Under the pieces are notes generated by a model. The model was not told the origin of the DNA. It searched no databases and saw only the letters and a program-made list of their open reading frames with translations. The translations under genes were made by a program, and so were the position numbers. Positions 8,484 to 15,453 of a DNA stretch of 39,830 nucleotides are shown here, in pieces. Within the stretch, counting starts at the first letter, position 1; each line of letters starts with the position of its first letter. This stretch comes from Nocardioidaceae bacterium (lineage in GTDB: Bacteria; Actinomycetota; Actinomycetes; Propionibacteriales; Nocardioidaceae): contig JACCWP010000291.1 in NCBI GenBank assembly GCA_013697585.1, positions 1-39,830 of the forward strand, in the 5' to 3' direction.

Positions 8484-9223
8484 AGCCCCGACTCGGCGGT
8501 GCGCACCAGCAGCCGGTTGCACTCGGGGCAGCGCAGCACCTCGTTGGCTGGCGTGGCGGCGATCTCGCGCACGTCGGCCGCGTTGAGCTCGAGCCTGCAG
8601 CCCTCGCAGCGCCGCTGCCACAGCGGCGCGACGCCCACCCCGTCGTGCTGGCCTCGGACCTTCTCATAGAGCATCAGCAAGTCGCCGGGCAGCGTGGCCG
8701 CCGCCCGGTCGCGCTCATCGCGCTCTGTCGCCGCCTCGGTGGCAATCGCCCGCAGCTCGGCGTCCTGGGCATCGGTTGTCACAGTGAGGTCGGCGTCGAG
8801 GGCGGTGAGCTGGGCCTCGGTGCCTTGCTGGGCTCTCTGGGCGTCCTCCAACCGCTGCATCACCTCCAGCTCGGCGTCCTCCAGGACACCGATCCGCCGG
8901 TCGAGGCTGACGATCTCGCGCTGCAGTCCCTCGAGGTCCTTGGCGGACGTGACAGCACCGGTGTCGAGACGTCGCTGGTCACGCTCGCGCCGGCTGCGTA
9001 CCTGCGTGATGTCGGTCTCTGCCTTGCGGATCTCGTCGGCCATGTCGTCGACTTCCGTACGCTGCACAGCCAACCGCGACGCGAGCTCGGACCGCTGCGC
9101 GCCCAGCTCAGTGAGGCGTGCCGTCTCGGGCAACGTCCGCTGCCGGTATGCCAGCCGGTCGAGCCGGCTGTCGTGGGCCTGGACGTCGAGCAGGACTGCC
9201 TGCGCGGCTGGCTCGGCTCTCAG
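8480..9223 (-). CDS. Coiled-coil zinc-ribbon protein (CT398 type), CTG start
   Basis: This 247-aa protein has a long charged coiled coil (about residues 20-180, rich in Glu, Arg, Gln and Leu) and a C-terminal C4 zinc ribbon with CEGC and CPEC. It matches the Rv2229c family (245 aa), which is conserved beside Nif3 and the RNase H fusion but has no settled function. No ATG or GTG occurs near the expected start: the first in-frame ATG encodes Met about 56 residues into the coiled coil, and an upstream ATG at 9358 would overlap nif3 by 46 codons. A CTG at 9223 overlaps the nif3 stop as CTGA and has GGAGAGGAG just upstream. It gives the family length, so a rare CTG start is proposed. The gene is coupled on both sides. 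Confidence 0.88.
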   Translation of the reverse strand: MRAEPAAQAVLLDVQAHDSRLDRLAYRQRTLPETARLTELGAQRSELASRLAVQRTEVDDMADEIRKAETDITQVRSRRERDQRRLDTGAVTSAKDLEGLQREIVSLDRRIGVLEDAELEVMQRLEDAQRAQQGTEAQLTALDADLTVTTDAQDAELRAIATEAATERDERDRAAATLPGDLLMLYEKVRGQHDGVGVAPLWQRRCEGCRLELNAADVREIAATPANEVLRCPECNRLLVRTAESGL

Positions 9224-10410
9224 CGTGGGCTCCTCTCCGCCCCACCGGTCATGGGCAGGTGGTCGGTCCAGGGGTCGGTGATCGTCCGCGAGACGCGGAC
9301 CTCCACCGTAGTGGTCGCCCTCGCCAGCCGGTCGGCAAGCACCGGCAGCCACGTCCACTCAGCAGCAGCGTGCGGCACATCGATCACCGCCGGCACGGTC
9401 GGGTCGTCGCGGGCGTGTTCGCGCAGCTCGGACACCGGGTGGTGCCGCAGGTCGGAGGTGACATAGACGTCGGCACCACTGCGGTGTGCTCGGTCGAGCA
9501 GGAAGTCGCCCGCTCCGCCGCACACCGCCACGGTCGACACCATCCGGTCGGGGTCGCCGGCGATCCTGGCGACGCTGCTCGTGGGCGGCAGGGCTGCGAC
9601 CACGCGCCTGGCAAACTCACGCAGCGGGGCCGGCTCCGGCAACCGACCGATGCGACCGCTTCCGCGCGAACTCACCGTGTCGGCGAGCTCGAGCAGGTCG
9701 AAGCCGGGCTCCTCGTAAGGATGCGTCGCGCGCAGCGCGGCGACGACCGCGTCGCGCCGAGGTCTGGGGAGCACCATCTCCACCCGGCTCTCCGGCACCT
9801 CCTCGACCGCGCCGACAGTCCCGATGCTCGGCTGGGCGCCCTGTCTCGGCCGAAACGTGCCGGTGCCGCTGGTCACGAACATGGCTCGCTCGTAGTCGCC
9901 GACAGCGCCCGCACCGGCGATGGCGAGCGCGTCGACCAGCTGCTGTACGAAATCGTGCGGCACGAACACGGTGAGCTTGTCGAGCGGGTCCGCTGGGCTG
10001 GGTTCCAGCGGCTCCAGCCCGCCGACCCCGAGCGCGGCTGCCATCGCCTCGGACACCCCGCCCTCGGGGGAGTCGGCGTTGGTGTGGCAGACGTGCAGGG
10101 CGATCCCCTGGCGTACCAGCGTGTGCACGACCCGTCCCTTGGGCGTCGTCGCAGCGACCGAGTGGACGGGGGTGAGCAGCAGCGGGTGATGGGTCACCAG
10201 CAGGTCGGCGTCCCAGGCGACGGCTTCGTCGACGATCTGCTGCACCGGGTCGACCGCGAGCAGCGCCCGGCGTACGGGGGCGTCGGGTTCGCCGACCACG
10301 GTGCCGACTGCGTCCCATGAGTCGGCCCAGCGCGGCGGGTACCAGTCGTCGAGGAGCCGGACGACGTCGGCCACCTTTTCGGGCCGGGTCGCGGGTGATC
10401 CTTCGGACAC
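9220..10410 (-). CDS. Nif3-like dinuclear metal-centre protein
   Basis: This 396-aa member of the NIF3/YbgI family (GTP cyclohydrolase 1 type 2 homologue) is like M. tuberculosis Rv2230c. The metal-site motifs are visible: VTHHPLLL (tandem His), CHTNADSPEGGVSEA, and near the C-terminus VYVTSDLRHH and VIDVPHAAAEW. Family members form hexameric rings with two metals; their physiological role is unsettled. A middle PII-like insertion domain (about 120-260, including THPYEEPGFDLLEL) accounts for the length. The GTG at 10410 is chosen because TAACCT lies 6 nt upstream and the frame gives the full N-terminal helix. It is the first gene of the nif3 / zinc ribbon / RNase H operon. Confidence 0.93.
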   Translation of the reverse strand: MSEGSPATRPEKVADVVRLLDDWYPPRWADSWDAVGTVVGEPDAPVRRALLAVDPVQQIVDEAVAWDADLLVTHHPLLLTPVHSVAATTPKGRVVHTLVRQGIALHVCHTNADSPEGGVSEAMAAALGVGGLEPLEPSPADPLDKLTVFVPHDFVQQLVDALAIAGAGAVGDYERAMFVTSGTGTFRPRQGAQPSIGTVGAVEEVPESRVEMVLPRPRRDAVVAALRATHPYEEPGFDLLELADTVSSRGSGRIGRLPEPAPLREFARRVVAALPPTSSVARIAGDPDRMVSTVAVCGGAGDFLLDRAHRSGADVYVTSDLRHHPVSELREHARDDPTVPAVIDVPHAAAEWTWLPVLADRLARATTTVEVRVSRTITDPWTDHLPMTGGAERSPR

Positions 10411-10416
10411 CGGCTC

Positions 10417-10422
10417 AGGTTA
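10417..10422 (-). promoter_or_regulatory. Candidate -10 of nif3 operon (leaderless)
   Basis: TAACCT on the minus strand is followed by 6 nt and the nif3 GTG. No Shine-Dalgarno is present. Confidence 0.6.
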
Positions 10423-10486
10423 GACGGTGCGCCAGTAGGGGCGGACCTCCGAGGGCTGATGCCAGCGGGTACGCGCCAGCCACCGG

Positions 10487-10729
10487 GTGGCAGGTGTTCG
10501 CGCGACCATCTGTCCTCTCGGGCAGAACCGGGCGTTCGGTGCGGGTTCGCCGCCGAAGCGTCCTAACGTACGAGTCGACCGGCTGTCCGGCAGCGACGGC
10601 CGTGACGTCATCGACCTGCTCGACGGCCGGCGCCGCAACGACCATGGCGACGGCGGACCCGGGCGCGACCGGTGCCCGGGGCGACCGCGGGGATGCGCCC
10701 ACCGGCTGTCTGTGACCCGGACGGGCTGA
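10487..10729 (+). pseudogene. Possible remnant of an RTX-type calcium-binding protein
   Basis: The 467-bp gap between nif3 and the GGDEF-EAL gene holds an 80-codon open frame. Its middle (LSGSDGRDVIDLLDG, then NDHGDGGPGRDRC) resembles the Asp/Gly nonapeptide calcium-binding repeats of secreted RTX proteins, with Arg-rich substitutions where Gly is expected. No Shine-Dalgarno or signal peptide is visible and flanking residues look non-coding. It may be a decayed fragment or a chance likeness in GC-rich DNA. The rest of the gap contains a hairpin at 10773-10804 and nothing else I recognise. Confidence 0.25.
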
Positions 10730-10772
10730 CCGAACGGCTGAAATCGGACCCGCCGTCTGGCCAGTCCGTGCG

Positions 10773-10804
10773 CCCTGATCGCCGGACGCCTGGTGCGATC
10801 GGGG
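10773..10804. other. Inverted repeat upstream of GGDEF-EAL gene
   Basis: CCCTGATCGC at 10773-10782 pairs with GCGATCGGGG at 10795-10804 (10 bp, one G-T pair, 12-nt loop). It lies 74 nt before the start codon, where an operator or leader hairpin could act. Confidence 0.35.
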
Positions 10805-10877
10805 AGACACCCAGCCGCCGAGAGACCATGCTGGGACGTGACCAGGGAGTTGATCACGTAGCTGGAGGTGGCGCGCA

Positions 10878-13166
10878 GTGCCCAGCATCGCGCCGTCAGT
10901 GCTCCTGGCCGGGCTTCGCGTGGTTCCTTGGCTGATCGTTGCCGGCGGGCTCGTCGTGCAGGTCGTGATGCCCGACGCCATGGATCACGCCGCCGGGATG
11001 CTTGCCTCGGTGCTGTCCACCGTGGCCCTGTTCGGCGCGCTGCTCATGATGATCGCAGTTGCAGCGGTACGCAGCCGTCGCCGCCGCCCGATGCTGGCTG
11101 CGCTCACCGCCGGCGTACTTCTGTGGCTCGCGGGCTCGGCTGTGCTCCAGGGGTCGGCCACGATCGCGCCGGTCCGCTTCCCGTCCCTGAGCGAGACGCT
11201 GTTCCTCCTCTCGTACGTCGGGCTCGCGGCGTTCGTCTTGACCGACACGGTGCGGAGGGGTCCGCGGGACTGGATCCCTTGGCTCGAGACGCTCGTCTTG
11301 TGCGGTGCAGGCATCTCGGTCGCGGGGACCATCGTGCTCACCCCGATCGCGCTCGCGTTCGACCGCGGTGGGTTGCCGCTGCTTCTTGCCGTGGTCTACC
11401 CGCTGCTCGACATCGGCCTAGCCGCCCTGGTGCTGGCCCAGCTGCTGCTGCACCAACGGGATCGCTCGTGGCGCACGGCGGTACTAATCGTCGGGTTCGT
11501 GGTGCTCGCCGCCGCCGACAGCAGCGTCGTCCTCAACCTCGCCAGCGGCTCCTACCCGATCAGCCCGGGGCTGAACTCGCTGTGGGGAGCAGCGTTCGCG
11601 CTCATGGTGGGCGCGGCGACGACGCCGTCGTCGACCGAGGCGCGGGTCCTGCACGTGCCGCGCCGTTCTCGCACGCTGCTCGCCGCGGTCGCCTCCGCGC
11701 TGGTCGTGCTCGTCGTCAGCCCGCTGGGAGGTCTGGGACTGGTGCTCATCCCAGTCGCGACTGTCACCGTCGCTGCAGCGGGCGCCCGCATGGCGATCGC
11801 GCTGCGGGAGGCGCAGGGCGCCGCCGAGGCGCTGCGGTTGTCTCGTACCGACGACCTGACCGGGCTACCGAACCGTCGCGCCGTCCTCGCTGAGCTGGAC
11901 GAGGGACTGCGCTCGGACTCGCCGCTGGGCTTCATGTTGCTTGACATCGACGGCTTCAAGGACGTCAACGACAGTGTCGGGCACGCAACGGGCGACGCCC
12001 TGCTGGTCCTGGTGGCCGACCGCCTGCGCGACGCGCTGGACAGCCGTACGAGCGTCGCTCGGCTGGGAGGCGACGAGTTTGCCATCGTCGTGCACCACCA
12101 GGACCCGCTGAGGCTGATCGAGACCGCCCGATCGGTGCGTGACCTGCTGGCCGAGCCGCATCCCGTTGACGGGCTGCAGCTGTCGGTCCACGTGTCGATC
12201 GGGATCAGCGTGCGCTTGCCGGCCGACACGCGATCCACCGACCTGCTGCGCCGCGCCGACGTCGCGATGTACGAAGCCAAGGCCTCGCGGGCCGGGGCGC
12301 TGCTCTATGACCCGGCCCAAGACTGCTTCACCCGAGACCGGCTGCGGCGCACCGAGCAGCTGCGTCGCGGGATCCGCAGCGGTCAGCTGGAGATGTGGTA
12401 CCAGCCGCAGATCGACGCCGCGACCCAAGAGGTTGCCTCGGTCGAGGCGCTGGTCCGTTGGAGGCACCCCACCGACGGGTTGCTGGCTCCGGTCATGTTC
12501 CTTCCCGACGCCCGCCGGTACGGGCTGATGAGCGAGTTGTCGTTGGCGGTCATGGGGATGGTTCTCGACGACGCGCGGGCGTGGGTCGACTGCGGCTTCG
12601 AGTTCCGCGTGTCGCTGAACTGCGCTCCGCCCGAGCTGCTCGGGGGAACCCTGCTTCCCGAGTTCTTCGCGATGCTCGACCGAGCCGCGCTGCCACCGGG
12701 CACGCTGGTCGTCGAGATCACCGAGGACTCGTTCATGTCCGACCCCGATCGGGCCCGTGAACGGATGCTAGAGCTTCGCTCCCACCACGTGGAACTGGCC
12801 ATCGACGACTATGGCACTGGCTTCTCCTCGTTGTCGTACCTGCGTGACCTCCCGGTTCAGGAGCTCAAGATGGACCGGTCCTTCGTCGCCACGATGCGCA
12901 GCGATGCCCGCAGCCGGGTGATCGTCGACACCACCCGTCAGATGGCACACGCGATGGGCTTGCGGCTGGTCGCCGAGGGCGTCGAGGACGCTGCAACCGC
13001 GGCCGCCCTGGTCGCGATGAACATCGACCTGCTGCAGGGCAACCACATGTCTCCACCCATGCCGGCGGCTGCGGTCGCCGGCTGGGTGAAGACCTGGTCG
13101 GGCGGCCTCAGTGCCCACCCCGCGTCACTGCCCGAGGTGCAAGGCCCCCCACGAGGCCAGCACTAG
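10878..13166 (+). CDS. Membrane-bound GGDEF-EAL protein (c-di-GMP cyclase/phosphodiesterase)
   Basis: This 762-aa protein can make and break cyclic di-GMP. The N-terminal 310 residues contain about ten hydrophobic segments and no recognisable sensor domain. The GGDEF domain (about 320-480) has DDLTGLPNRRA, DIDGFKDVND and an intact RLGGDEF near residue 397, so cyclase activity is plausible. The inhibitory RxxD site before it is absent. The EAL domain (about 500-745) has SVEALVRWRHP, DDYGTGFSSLSYL, LKMDRSFV and LRLVAEGVED, also intact. The GTG at 10878 has a strong GGAGGTG 7 nt upstream. The gene converges on the LuxI-like operon, with 44 bp between stops. Which activity dominates, and the input signal, cannot be told from sequence. 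Confidence 0.94.
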   Translation: MPSIAPSVLLAGLRVVPWLIVAGGLVVQVVMPDAMDHAAGMLASVLSTVALFGALLMMIAVAAVRSRRRRPMLAALTAGVLLWLAGSAVLQGSATIAPVRFPSLSETLFLLSYVGLAAFVLTDTVRRGPRDWIPWLETLVLCGAGISVAGTIVLTPIALAFDRGGLPLLLAVVYPLLDIGLAALVLAQLLLHQRDRSWRTAVLIVGFVVLAAADSSVVLNLASGSYPISPGLNSLWGAAFALMVGAATTPSSTEARVLHVPRRSRTLLAAVASALVVLVVSPLGGLGLVLIPVATVTVAAAGARMAIALREAQGAAEALRLSRTDDLTGLPNRRAVLAELDEGLRSDSPLGFMLLDIDGFKDVNDSVGHATGDALLVLVADRLRDALDSRTSVARLGGDEFAIVVHHQDPLRLIETARSVRDLLAEPHPVDGLQLSVHVSIGISVRLPADTRSTDLLRRADVAMYEAKASRAGALLYDPAQDCFTRDRLRRTEQLRRGIRSGQLEMWYQPQIDAATQEVASVEALVRWRHPTDGLLAPVMFLPDARRYGLMSELSLAVMGMVLDDARAWVDCGFEFRVSLNCAPPELLGGTLLPEFFAMLDRAALPPGTLVVEITEDSFMSDPDRARERMLELRSHHVELAIDDYGTGFSSLSYLRDLPVQELKMDRSFVATMRSDARSRVIVDTTRQMAHAMGLRLVAEGVEDAATAAALVAMNIDLLQGNHMSPPMPAAAVAGWVKTWSGGLSAHPASLPEVQGPPRGQH

Positions 13167-13210
13167 GCAGGTTGCGGGGCCGACTGCTCGAGCCAGTACC
13201 TGATTCCCAC

Positions 13211-13936
13211 CTACGCAGGCACCCGTTCGTCCACCCACCCCGCCCACGCCGGCTGAGCAGCCGGGATCCGACGCCGAAACGCCGACTGGTGCGGCACCAG
13301 CACCCCGTCGAGGCCGATGCCGAGCGTGACCAGGCGGTGGGCGTCCGGCAGCTCGCGGCGCTGCCGGTCCAGCATCGGGCCGATGTGCGCGTACACGGGC
13401 GTGCTGGCGGGTGAGCCATCGAACGGGGCGGTATGTGCGCCCGGCAGCGGCTGGGTGACGATGCCGACCGAGTCGAGCAGTGCCCGCACCGGCTGGGCCA
13501 GGACCGCCAGGAAACACGAGCAGTCATTGACCCGCGCGACCGTGATGAGCGCGTGATACAACGCCAATGCCATGACCGGCCGGCTGTGCGCGTGCATCCC
13601 GCGCACCCCCAGGGTGGCTACGTCCCAGCTGCTGGCCACGTCGATTCGCGCCGCGGCGGCGCTGCGCCTGGCGTCCACCGACCACGGCGCGCGGGACAAG
13701 TGGTCGAGCGTCTTGGGCCGGCCGAAGCCCGGAGCGAGCAGGCGTACGGCGCCGTGTACATCCCCCTGGTCGTCGGCCAGGGCCACAAACACCGAGCTGG
13801 CCTCGTAGGGACTGAACTCCTCCTCCAGCTCGGCACGGCTTTGGCCGAACCGCTGGTGGAAGACCTCTGCCTCGCACGCGCGGCTGGCTTCCAGGAGGCT
13901 GCCCACGGGGTCGAAGACAAGTCGCAGCTGCTCCAT
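13211..13936 (-). CDS. LuxI/FeeM-like acyltransferase (autoinducer-synthase fold), putative
   Basis: This 241-aa protein has the order of motifs seen in acyl-homoserine-lactone and N-acyl amino acid synthases: SRACEAEVFHQRFG (Arg and Phe as in LuxI R24/F28), an acidic ELEEEFSPYE stretch, VALADDQGDVHGAVRLLAPG (the core strand with the conserved Arg), then SSWDVATLGVR in the place of the WELSRFAV motif. The C-terminal half (LALYHALITVARVNDCSCFLAVLAQPV, then DSVGIVTQPLPG) also fits. LuxI proteins use acyl-ACP and S-adenosylmethionine; FeeM uses acyl-ACP and an amino acid. Several canonical catalytic residues are replaced (Asp by Glu, the motif Trp missing), so the product is unknown. The ATG at 13936 overlaps the stop of the preceding 53-aa gene as TGATG. 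A general GNAT acyltransferase is the main alternative. Confidence 0.55.
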   Translation of the reverse strand: MEQLRLVFDPVGSLLEASRACEAEVFHQRFGQSRAELEEEFSPYEASSVFVALADDQGDVHGAVRLLAPGFGRPKTLDHLSRAPWSVDARRSAAAARIDVASSWDVATLGVRGMHAHSRPVMALALYHALITVARVNDCSCFLAVLAQPVRALLDSVGIVTQPLPGAHTAPFDGSPASTPVYAHIGPMLDRQRRELPDAHRLVTLGIGLDGVLVPHQSAFRRRIPAAQPAWAGWVDERVPA

Positions 13937-14097
13937 CAGAAGTCCCTCCAGACGATCTGGTTTGCGGCGACAAAGTCGGCGGTGCAGCCGAACAGCTCGG
14001 ACAGGTAGTCACGGGTCGCCGCGGCGTCGATGGGCTCGGGGCTCGAGCCCTCGACGACGAGGGGCTGACGGCGGGTCTCGGGGGGAAGGTCTCGCAC
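13936..14097 (-). CDS. 53-aa hypothetical peptide coupled to the LuxI-like gene
   Basis: From a GTG at 14097 this frame encodes 53 residues: a charged, Pro-rich first half (RDLPPETRRQPLVVEG) and an aromatic second half (DYLSELFGCTADFV, then NQIVWRDF). GGAGGA lies 8 nt upstream of the GTG and third positions are C/G-rich, supporting real translation. An in-frame extension to 14157 is possible. The stop overlaps the ATG of the LuxI-like gene (TGATG), so the two are coupled. I do not recognise the family. It has no transmembrane segment and one Cys. It could be a small partner protein, a regulator or a leader peptide for the downstream enzyme. Confidence 0.6.
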   Translation of the reverse strand: MRDLPPETRRQPLVVEGSSPEPIDAAATRDYLSELFGCTADFVAANQIVWRDF

Positions 14098-14109
14098 GGA
14101 AGAAGTCCT

Positions 14110-14128
14110 CCAACTGGGTCTGAGTTGG
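14110..14128 (-). promoter_or_regulatory. Dyad/hairpin overlapping the RBS of the LuxI-like operon
   Basis: A perfect 6-bp dyad, CCAACT - 7 nt - AGTTGG. On the transcript the 3' arm shares its final GG with the GGAGGA Shine-Dalgarno of the 53-aa gene, so folding would hide part of the ribosome binding site. As DNA, the 19-bp dyad could also be an operator, about the size of a lux box. Confidence 0.5.
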
Positions 14129-14146
14129 CAAGTCACGGTGGGTGAC

Positions 14147-14152
14147 AGAGTA
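14147..14152 (-). promoter_or_regulatory. Candidate -10 of the LuxI-like operon
   Basis: TACTCT on the minus strand fits TANNNT. Transcription would start near 14140, giving a leader of about 43 nt that contains the hairpin at 14110-14128. Confidence 0.45.
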
Positions 14153-14338
14153 ACCACAGCGAATCATCACGGGCCGCCTAGAGCGTCCCACTCCGTTCGT
14201 GCAAATGCCGCGTTACCCGCCAACGGCGAGGAGGGTCCGAGGTCGACGTGCTGTCCGTGGCGATCACGCACCTTGCGGTGGTCCGCAACGAGCTGGTGAA
14301 GGTTGGGGGGTCGCTAGCTGAACGGTCCCCCATCCCAA

Positions 14339-14366
14339 GCGGCCCGTCACTTCGGTGGCGGGCCGC
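14339..14366. terminator. Strong hairpin with UUCG loop
   Basis: Arms 14339-14350 and 14355-14366 form a 12-bp stem (one G-T pair) capped by TTCG on the plus strand, giving the very stable cUUCGg loop. It begins 15 nt after the stop of the 38-aa minus-strand gene, so it probably ends that transcript. The tetraloop orientation is also suited to a plus-strand transcript from the gene-free stretch 14180-14338, where I see nothing else. Confidence 0.6.
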
Positions 14367-14381
14367 AGCAGCCTTGCTTGC

Positions 14382-14498
14382 TTAGTACCCGCCGACCCCT
14401 CCGCCACTACCGCCGCCGCTACCTCCGCTGTAAACCACGAGCACGACGATCAGGACCACAACAGCGAATGCTCCGACAATCAGCAGCCATCTGTTCAC
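14382..14498 (-). CDS. 38-aa membrane peptide with glycine/serine tail
   Basis: A short gene reads from GTG at 14498 to TAA at 14384-14382. The product is a three-residue N-terminus with one Arg (MNR), one strongly hydrophobic helix (WLLIVGAFAVVVLIVVLVVY, residues 4-23) and a 15-residue tail of almost only Gly and Ser ending in Gly-Tyr. GGAGGTG lies 6 nt before the GTG. The coding sense is supported by Shine-Dalgarno, clean single-helix topology and the hairpin just after the stop. It is probably a single-pass inner-membrane miniprotein with the flexible tail outside. It could be a small regulator, a hydrophobic toxin-like peptide or a scaffold. The family is not recognised. Confidence 0.65.
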   Translation of the reverse strand: MNRWLLIVGAFAVVVLIVVLVVYSGGSGGGSGGGVGGY

Positions 14499-14661
14499 GG
14501 CGACCACCTCCAGAGACGCTGGTGCGCCCGGCCGCGAGGTCACGAGCTCGGTGGGGCTGCCTTTCGACTCGCCATCAGACGCTTTGGGGCATTGTTACCC
14601 TAAGCGACCACGATAGCACCCGCGGTTACTCAGGGCGACTCCGCTCGCACCATCGGGTGAA

Positions 14662-14826
14662 CTACCGTTTGCGAACCATCTTGACCGCCCGGCCCACGAT
14701 CCCTCCTCCGGGAGTGCCGGGAGGAGTACGACCAGGCTTGTGCGGGCTGCGGCCGGTAGACGAGGTCGAGGTGCCCCGCTGCCGGCCGGCGCCGAGCATC
14801 TTGCGTGCAGTGCTGAGCAGGCTCAT
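14662..14826 (-). CDS. 54-aa basic hypothetical protein
   Basis: From the ATG at 14826 the product is 54 aa: MSLLSTARKMLGAG, then a Ser/Thr/Pro/Gly-rich linker with many Arg and Lys, then GGGIVGRAVKMVRKR. The two ends are short amphipathic basic helices joined by a disordered linker, a layout that could bind nucleic acid or membranes. GAGACT lies exactly 6 nt before the ATG, as in the leaderless genes of this window, which argues for this start over one 36 nt upstream. I do not recognise the family. The 405 bp to its right (14827-15231) hold only this promoter and the vapB1 operator. Confidence 0.5.
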   Translation of the reverse strand: MSLLSTARKMLGAGRQRGTSTSSTGRSPHKPGRTPPGTPGGGIVGRAVKMVRKR

Positions 14827-14832
14827 GCCTGC

Positions 14833-14838
14833 AGTCTC
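14833..14838 (-). promoter_or_regulatory. Candidate -10 of the 54-aa gene (leaderless)
   Basis: GAGACT on the minus strand is followed by 6 nt and ATG. It matches NANNNT but lacks the leading T. Confidence 0.35.
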
Positions 14839-15199
14839 GCAGTGCGGCAGAGTTCGCGCCATGCCACGCCGATCAGGACCCCCTTAGCCCGCAAACCCGC
14901 GGAGCATGGCCAGATCGACACGTCTGATGGCACTGTCTGCCAAATAGGGCATAACGAACTGCGCACGTGACCTACTGGCGGCGCAGTCAGCCGGTCCAAG
15001 AGCCCGGACGCAGCCTAAGTGCACCAGAACGGGTCCCGTCGAGGGGCCGATGAGGCCGGCGACCCGCTCGTGCATCCGTCGAGGCGCAAGAAACCGACTG
15101 ACAGCCCGCGGGGCATTTTGGCTTGTCCACCACGCCGAACCTCCCACGGTGCCCCAGCAGGCACCTGCCTGCAGGAACCACTACCCGTCCCGCCGTCCC

Positions 15200-15216
15200 G
15201 CTATCATATGCTATCG
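15200..15216 (+). promoter_or_regulatory. Operator-like direct repeat / -10 of vapBC-1
   Basis: GCTATCA at 15200-15206 and GCTATCG at 15210-15216 repeat with a 10-bp period, one helical turn. The -10 candidate TATGCT (15207-15212) lies inside. GGAGG and the vapB1 ATG follow. A related pair occurs before vapB2, inverted relative to that gene. This is the expected place for autorepression by the ribbon-helix-helix antitoxin. Confidence 0.5.
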
Positions 15217-15231
15217 AATGGAGGTGTCGCG

Positions 15232-15453
15232 ATGACTGACGTCCTCGTCCGTGACGTGCCCGAGGAGGTGATCACTGCGCTCGACGCTCGCGCGTCCCGC
15301 CTCGGGCTCTCCCGCAGCGAATACCTGCGTCGACGACTGGCTCAGGAGGCGAGGAGCAGCCCGCTGCCGGTGTCCCCCGAGGATCTCGCCGCCTTCGCGG
15401 AGACGTTCGCCGACCTCGCCGACCCGGAGATGATGAGAGGCGCCTGGGAGTGA
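15232..15453 (+). CDS. VapB-type (FitA-like) antitoxin
   Basis: This 73-aa protein has an N-terminal ribbon-helix-helix DNA-binding domain ([20 protein letters not shown], then [17 protein letters not shown]). It is followed by a short acidic C-terminus ([21 protein letters not shown]) that would wrap the toxin. FitA/VapB proteins neutralise the PIN toxin and repress their own promoter. The ATG at 15232 has GGAGG about 8 nt upstream and lies just after the operator-like repeats. The stop overlaps the toxin GTG (GTGA). Family and pairing are secure. Confidence 0.92.
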   Translation: MTDVLVRDVPEEVITALDARASRLGLSRSEYLRRRLAQEARSSPLPVSPEDLAAFAETFADLADPEMMRGAWE

